Below are positions 5,469 to 6,058 of a DNA stretch of 6,058 nt, one piece after another (within the stretch, counting starts at the first letter, position 1; the number at the start of each line of letters is the position of its first letter). The DNA is from Frankiales bacterium. Its GTDB lineage: Bacteria > Actinomycetota > Actinomycetes > Mycobacteriales > SCTD01. The stretch covers positions 1-6,058 of the forward strand of contig SCTD01000124.1 of the NCBI GenBank assembly GCA_004299215.1, in the 5' to 3' direction. The notes under the pieces were generated by a model, which did not search any database, had not been told where the DNA came from, and was given only the letters and a program-made list of their open reading frames with translations. The translations under genes were made by a program, and so were the position numbers.

Positions 5469-6058
5469 ATGCGCGTCTGGCCCGGCTCGGCCTACCCCCT
5501 CGGTGCCACCTACGACGGCACCGGCACCAACTTCGCGCTCTTCTCGGAGGTCGCCGACCGGGTCGAGCTCTGCCTGTTCGAGGAGGACGGCACGGAGACC
5601 CGGGTCGCGCTGCCCGAGCGGGACGCCTTCGTCTGGCACGGCTACCTCCCGAACGTCGGGCCCGGGCAGCGGTACGGGTACCGCGTCCACGGCCCCTACG
5701 ACCCCGAGCACGGCCATCGGTGCAACCCCAGCAAGCTGCTGCTCGACCCGTACGCCAAGGCGGTCGACGGGGAGATCGACTGGGACCAGTCGTGCTTCTC
5801 CTACACCTGGGGCGACGAGGACTCCTACAACGAGGACGACTCCGGCCCGCACATGAGCAAGTCAGTGGTGATCAGCCCGTTCTTCGACTGGGACAACGAC
5901 CGCAGCCCGCGCACGCCGTACGCCGAGACCGTCATCTACGAGGCTCACGTCAAGGGGCTGACGCAGACCCACCCGGACATCCCCGAGGAGGTCCGCGGCA
6001 CGTGCGCCGCGCTCGCCCACCCGGTGATGCTCGAGCACTACAAGAAGATCGGCGCGAC
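5469..6058 (+). CDS. glgX: glycogen debranching enzyme GlgX (5' part, runs off the window)
   Basis: The first 196 residues plus two bases are present. GlgX is a cytoplasmic isoamylase-type GH13 enzyme that hydrolyses alpha-1,6 branches of phosphorylase-trimmed glycogen and limit dextrins. The visible part contains the N-terminal CBM48/isoamylase beta-sandwich (PLGATYDGTGTNFALFSE near residues 10-27, then the HGPYDP and NPSKLLLDPYAKA segments typical of GlgX/TreX) and the start of the catalytic barrel, VIYEAHVKG (155-163), followed by the HPDIPEEVRGT signature. The catalytic Asp/Glu residues lie beyond the window end, so activity cannot be judged. In actinobacteria glgX often neighbours the trehalose genes treY and treZ; what follows here is not visible. 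It is separated from the upstream operon by 91 bases and shares no evident function with it. Confidence 0.93.
   Translation, partial: MRVWPGSAYPLGATYDGTGTNFALFSEVADRVELCLFEEDGTETRVALPERDAFVWHGYLPNVGPGQRYGYRVHGPYDPEHGHRCNPSKLLLDPYAKAVDGEIDWDQSCFSYTWGDEDSYNEDDSGPHMSKSVVISPFFDWDNDRSPRTPYAETVIYEAHVKGLTQTHPDIPEEVRGTCAALAHPVMLEHYKKIGA

Noticed and set aside
4331..5470. 379-codon open frame on the minus strand
   Set aside because: Antisense to the integrin-like gene; its Gly/Ala/Cys/Trp runs are the reverse reading of the Pro/Gln-rich stalk.

Overview
The window looks like chromosomal DNA of a high-GC actinobacterium. GC is very high, there are GTG starts with AGGAGG-type ribosome binding sites, proteins are rich in Ala/Pro/Arg, and there is a glycogen debranching gene of actinobacterial type. 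A Nocardioidaceae-like host is my guess, but the sequence alone does not settle the family.

Layout. Positions 1-160 carry no convincing gene but are unusually rich in short repeats: an 11-bp tandem, a 7-bp inverted repeat, and three CAGGTC direct repeats spaced 20 and 19 bp. They end in a segment resembling a tRNA T-loop and 3' end, followed at once by a very strong hairpin terminator (158-200). This is the arrangement expected at the distal attachment site of an element integrated in a tRNA gene, with the element to the left of the window. After a leader of about 135 bases, three genes follow in one tight + strand unit: (1) a 721-aa membrane-bound FtsH-family AAA+ zinc metalloprotease (337-2502); (2) two bases later, a 916-aa exported, C-terminally anchored protein (2505-5255); (3) overlapping its stop by ATGA, a 41-aa Cys-rich putative zinc-binding protein (5252-5377). 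After a 91-base gap comes the 5' part of a GlgX glycogen debranching enzyme (5469 to the window end).

The notable gene is the second. Its N-terminal half is an Asp-box-type beta-propeller. Its C-terminal half aligns by eye, over about 360 residues, with the head of eukaryotic integrin beta subunits: first hybrid-domain half, betaI-like von Willebrand A domain with intact MIDAS (D449-x-S-x-S453, E550, D603), then second hybrid-domain half. A Pro/Gln-rich stalk, one C-terminal membrane helix and a short basic cytoplasmic tail follow, which is the topology of an integrin subunit. All eight cysteines lie in the exported part, as expected for an oxidised extracellular protein.

How the genes may work together: the protease gene and the integrin-like gene are separated by two bases with no visible ribosome binding site for the second, so they are probably translationally coupled. 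The FtsH-like protein is itself unusual: the pore-loop aromatic residue is Leu, the extracytoplasmic segment is long, and there is a basic tail. It may be dedicated to quality control or turnover of the surface protein; this is inference. GlgX appears to be a separate transcription unit unrelated in function.
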